The translations under genes were made by a program, and so were the position numbers. A DNA stretch of 8,816 bases from Bacteroidales bacterium. GTDB lineage: Bacteria > Bacteroidota > Bacteroidia > Bacteroidales > UBA932. How positions within the stretch are numbered: the first letter of the stretch is position 1; the number at the start of each line of letters is the position of its first letter. Shown one piece after another: positions 7,018 to 8,816 of this stretch. The stretch spans positions 1 through 8,816 of the forward strand of contig JAHDRO010000015.1 of NCBI GenBank assembly GCA_018433265.1, given 5' to 3'. A model generated the notes under the pieces. That model saw only the letters and a program-made list of their open reading frames with translations. It was not told the DNA's origin and ran no database searches.

Positions 7018-7615
7018 AGTATTTTCTTTCGAACAGAAGCATGTATATCACTCCAATTGTAATACATGAATCTGCAATATTAAAAATTGGCCTGAAAAAT
7101 ATAAAGCGTTCTCCTCCAATAAAAGGGACCCAATTTGGCATAATTGTATCTATCAATGGGAAGTAGAGCATATCGACGACTTTGCCAAATAAAAACGGAG
7201 CATACCCACCACCCGGCGGAAAAAGAACAGCTACTTGAGTTGGCGTTGATTCACTGAATATCAACCCATAAAATAGACTGTCAAAAATATTTCCTACCGC
7301 ACCCACAAGAATTAAAGCAACGCCAACCAACACTCCAATGGGAGCATTATGAGCAATAAGCTTCCTGATGTAATAGACAATAAATACAGCCAATCCAATT
7401 CTAAAAAGGCTAAGAGCAAGTTTACCCAGAGTACCACCCAACTCCATTCCAAAAGCCATTCCATTATTCTCAACAAAAAGAATCTGGAACCAGTCAAAGA
7501 TTCTGATGCTCTCCCCAATTTTCATATTTGTCTTGATCAGAATTTTGACAACCTGATCAATAAGAAGGATCAGTACAATGAAGATTGTTATTTTTTTCCC
7601 TTTTGAGAGATGCAT
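6965..7615 (-). CDS. lspA: Lipoprotein signal peptidase (signal peptidase II)
   Basis: This inner-membrane aspartyl protease cleaves the signal peptide of diacylglyceryl-prolipoproteins just before the lipidated cysteine. The 216 residues include four hydrophobic segments (about 8-24, 63-84, 93-118, 178-195). Family motifs are D20 in helix 1, N50-N-G-M-A-F-G56, G108-N-I-F-D112 and F178-N-I-A-D182; D112 and D182 match the catalytic pair. The usual R after the first catalytic Asp is Ser113. It is longer than the roughly 164-residue E. coli enzyme, mainly through a loop near 119-175 between the two catalytic motifs. The last 16 residues (201-216, Ser-rich, apparently unstructured) are encoded in the antisense of the sigma-factor 3' end. 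The start lies 3 nt after the stop of the DksA-like gene (TGA-TAG-ATG), so translation is probably coupled. No terminator is visible beyond its stop. Confidence 0.96.
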   Translation of the reverse strand: MHLSKGKKITIFIVLILLIDQVVKILIKTNMKIGESIRIFDWFQILFVENNGMAFGMELGGTLGKLALSLFRIGLAVFIVYYIRKLIAHNAPIGVLVGVALILVGAVGNIFDSLFYGLIFSESTPTQVAVLFPPGGGYAPFLFGKVVDMLYFPLIDTIMPNWVPFIGGERFIFFRPIFNIADSCITIGVIYMLLFERKYFTSASPSASDGKNVSGS

Positions 7616-7618
7616 CTA

Positions 7619-8026
7619 TCAGTCTCGCTTTTTTTTAGCTTCGACGCTAAGTGTAGCGTGAGGAACAAGCATGAGCCTCTCCTTGGGAATAAGTTTGCCT
7701 GTCTCTCTGCATATTCCATATGTTTTGTTCTCAATACGAACAAGAGCTGCTTCGAGAGATTGAATAAATTTGTATTGCCTCTGCGCTAACTGTCCAGCCT
7801 CCTCTTTTGAAAGGGCAGAGGCACCTTCCTCAAGAACCTTGAATGTAGGCGAAGTATCCTCAGTATCGTTGCTAGAGCTATGTGTTACAGCCGACTTGAG
7901 CTGCTGATACTCCAATTTTGCAGCTTCCAGCTTCTCAGTGATAAGCTCTTTGAACATTTGAAGCTCCTCATCACTGTAACGGACCTTTTCCAAATGTTCA
8001 GTCTCTTTGTTCCCTTTCTTTGCCAT
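7619..8026 (-). CDS. TraR/DksA-family protein lacking most zinc ligands
   Basis: The 135-residue protein resembles DksA, which inserts a coiled coil into the RNA polymerase secondary channel. Two likely coiled-coil helices (about 18-48 and 73-100) are joined by a Ser/Asp/Glu/Thr-rich tip, followed by the C-terminal finger from Y103-G-I-C106. Aligned without gaps to the E. coli DksA finger, the four zinc cysteines become C106, T109, S127 and A130, so zinc is unlikely to be held by a four-Cys site. The surrounding residues (G-K-L-I-P-K-E-R-L, V-P-H-A) remain finger-like. From memory, Bacteroidetes homologues next to ileS and lspA share this pattern, so it is probably a lineage trait and not decay. 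It precedes lspA by 3 nt. The octamer TAACTTAA lies 6 nt upstream of the ATG. Whether it acts on RNA polymerase like true DksA is inference. Confidence 0.9.
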   Translation of the reverse strand: MAKKGNKETEHLEKVRYSDEELQMFKELITEKLEAAKLEYQQLKSAVTHSSSNDTEDTSPTFKVLEEGASALSKEEAGQLAQRQYKFIQSLEAALVRIENKTYGICRETGKLIPKERLMLVPHATLSVEAKKKRD

Positions 8027-8058
8027 ATCTCTTTAAGTTAAAAACGTAAATATAATAA

Positions 8059-8532
8059 TTAATAAAGAATTTTATTATCACTCTCTTTCCAAATTTCAAA
8101 AGGCATATTACTCTCTTTTACGGCAATCTGTTCTGTCCTTATTGTACGATCTGAAAAAGGAAGAGCTATCTCTTCATATATAAAGGCATCATCAAAACCT
8201 GCATCCCGGGCATTCGTCTTGTCTGCAGCAAATATTATCCCGTCAACTCTGGCCCAATAGGCAGCCGAAAGACACATTGGACAAGGTTCACAACTTGCAT
8301 AAAGAGTACATCCCTTTAAATTGAAAGTGCCAAGTTTGTGACAAGCATTTCTGATTGCATTAATCTCAGCATGAGCAGTTGGATCGTTATCGATAGTTAC
8401 ACTATTGACTCCCGAACCCAAAACTTCACCATCCCTTACTATCAATGCTCCGAAAGGACCACCTCCGTTTTCCCTGACATTATCAGCAGCTAAAAAAATA
8501 GCTTTTTTCAAATAATCTTCCCTTTTCTCCAT
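8059..8532 (-). CDS. guaD: Guanine deaminase, CMP/dCMP-deaminase fold
   Basis: This cytosolic zinc enzyme would hydrolyse guanine to xanthine and ammonia in purine salvage or catabolism. The 157 residues align over their full length with my memory of Bacillus subtilis GuaD (about 156 residues). Motifs: G25-P-F-G-A, the zinc/proton-shuttle site T53-H54-A-E56, and P83-C84-P-M-C87; H54, C84 and C87 bind zinc and E56 moves the proton. The later A111-G-F-D-D ... F-I-Y-E-E segment and the C-terminal F145-E-I-W ... Y157 match the GuaD tail that closes the partner's active site in the domain-swapped dimer. TadA-type tRNA deaminase is the main alternative, but this C-terminal pattern argues against it. 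It lies 15 nt after ileS and 32 nt before the DksA-like gene. An octamer TAACTTAA 10 nt before its ATG overlaps the ileS stop codon. Confidence 0.9.
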   Translation of the reverse strand: MEKREDYLKKAIFLAADNVRENGGGPFGALIVRDGEVLGSGVNSVTIDNDPTAHAEINAIRNACHKLGTFNLKGCTLYASCEPCPMCLSAAYWARVDGIIFAADKTNARDAGFDDAFIYEEIALPFSDRTIRTEQIAVKESNMPFEIWKESDNKILY

Positions 8533-8547
8533 GTACCAATTTTTAAG

Positions 8548-8816
8548 TTATGCCCGTTCTGCCTTAATTTTTAAAGTTCCTCCATCCCATTCTATTTCAG
8601 TTCCGTCTATATTTGGATCAAGTATCAAATCCTTTGCCAAAGTCTGATTACAAATATATTCCTTATAGTATTTCAATGCTTCAACGATCTCTTCAAGAGG
8701 CTGAATGAAAACAATAACCTTGTCAGTAACTTCAAACTTATTCTCCTTCCTGAGATTTTGAATCCTGTTAACAAGTTCTCGTGCCACTCCTTCTCTTCTC
8801 AATTCTTCAGTCACTG
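8548..8816 (-). CDS. ileS: Isoleucyl-tRNA synthetase, C-terminal end only
   Basis: Only the last 88 residues plus the stop codon lie in the window; the gene continues past the right edge, so the first complete codon (GTG at 8814-8812) is an internal Val, not a start. The visible V-T-E-E-L-R-R-E-G-V-A-R-E-L-V-N-R-I-Q segment and the following beta-rich tail match the C-terminal region (DUF5915 type) of the long, eukaryote-like IleRS common in Bacteroidetes. The enzyme charges tRNA-Ile with isoleucine; the catalytic HIGH and KMSKS motifs are outside the window. Downstream on the same strand follow guaD, the DksA-like gene and lspA, likely as one operon whose promoter is beyond the window. Confidence 0.9.
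   Translation of the reverse strand, partial: VTEELRREGVARELVNRIQNLRKENKFEVTDKVIVFIQPLEEIVEALKYYKEYICNQTLAKDLILDPNIDGTEIEWDGGTLKIKAERA

Noticed and set aside
7349..7606. 85-codon plus-strand frame opposite lspA
   Set aside because: Antisense to lspA with conserved catalytic motifs; the translation is Ser/Asn/Lys-rich with no domain.
8041..8060. Separate promoter for the DksA-like gene (TATATTTA on the minus strand)
   Set aside because: The last base of the -7 box is wrong and no TTTG lies at the proper distance; co-transcription with guaD is simpler.

Overview
The window looks like chromosomal DNA from a Bacteroidota member, probably of the order Bacteroidales. Four things point there. The best promoter candidates fit the Bacteroidetes pattern TTTG / TAnnTTTG. 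Start codons sit behind A/T-rich leaders, mostly without Shine-Dalgarno sequences. The tRNA gene does not encode CCA. The protein families (DUF4988-like lipoprotein, long LspA, zinc-ligand-depleted DksA-like protein, IleRS with a DUF5915-type tail) have Bacteroidetes character. Genus cannot be read from this sequence.

Left part (1-3391, minus strand): a proline dehydrogenase gene runs into a CPC-type copper P-type ATPase gene through a 4-bp ATGA stop/start overlap. The ATPase is cut by the left window edge after 703 codons, inside membrane helix 7. A strong hairpin terminator at 3361-3391 separates this pair from the next gene upstream.

Centre (3417-6530): a large minus-strand gene encodes an 871-residue lipoprotein with a lipobox, a short coiled coil, nine collagen-like G-x-T triplets and a long beta-rich region of unknown function. 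Its codon use suggests high expression. Upstream is an A/T-rich intergenic region with several TAnnTTTG-like boxes, then a tRNA-Ser(UGA) gene with its own terminator and a near-ideal promoter.

Right part (6532-8816): one plus-strand gene encodes an orphan ECF sigma factor, and its 3' end overlaps the convergent lspA by 53 bp. The minus-strand group reads, in transcription order, ileS (3' end only), guaD-type guanine deaminase, a DksA-like protein and lspA, with gaps of 15, 32 and 3 nt. This is probably one operon starting outside the window.

Together the content is mostly housekeeping and envelope biology: translation (IleRS, tRNA-Ser), purine salvage, transcription control, lipoprotein maturation (LspA would process lipoproteins such as the central one), proline catabolism and copper export. 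I see no phage, transposon, CRISPR, toxin-antitoxin or biosynthetic cluster. The points most worth a second look are the large collagen-tailed lipoprotein, the proline dehydrogenase/copper pump coupling, a Pro-to-Leu change in the pump's TGES loop, the convergent sigma factor/lspA overlap, and a recurrent octamer just upstream of three start codons.
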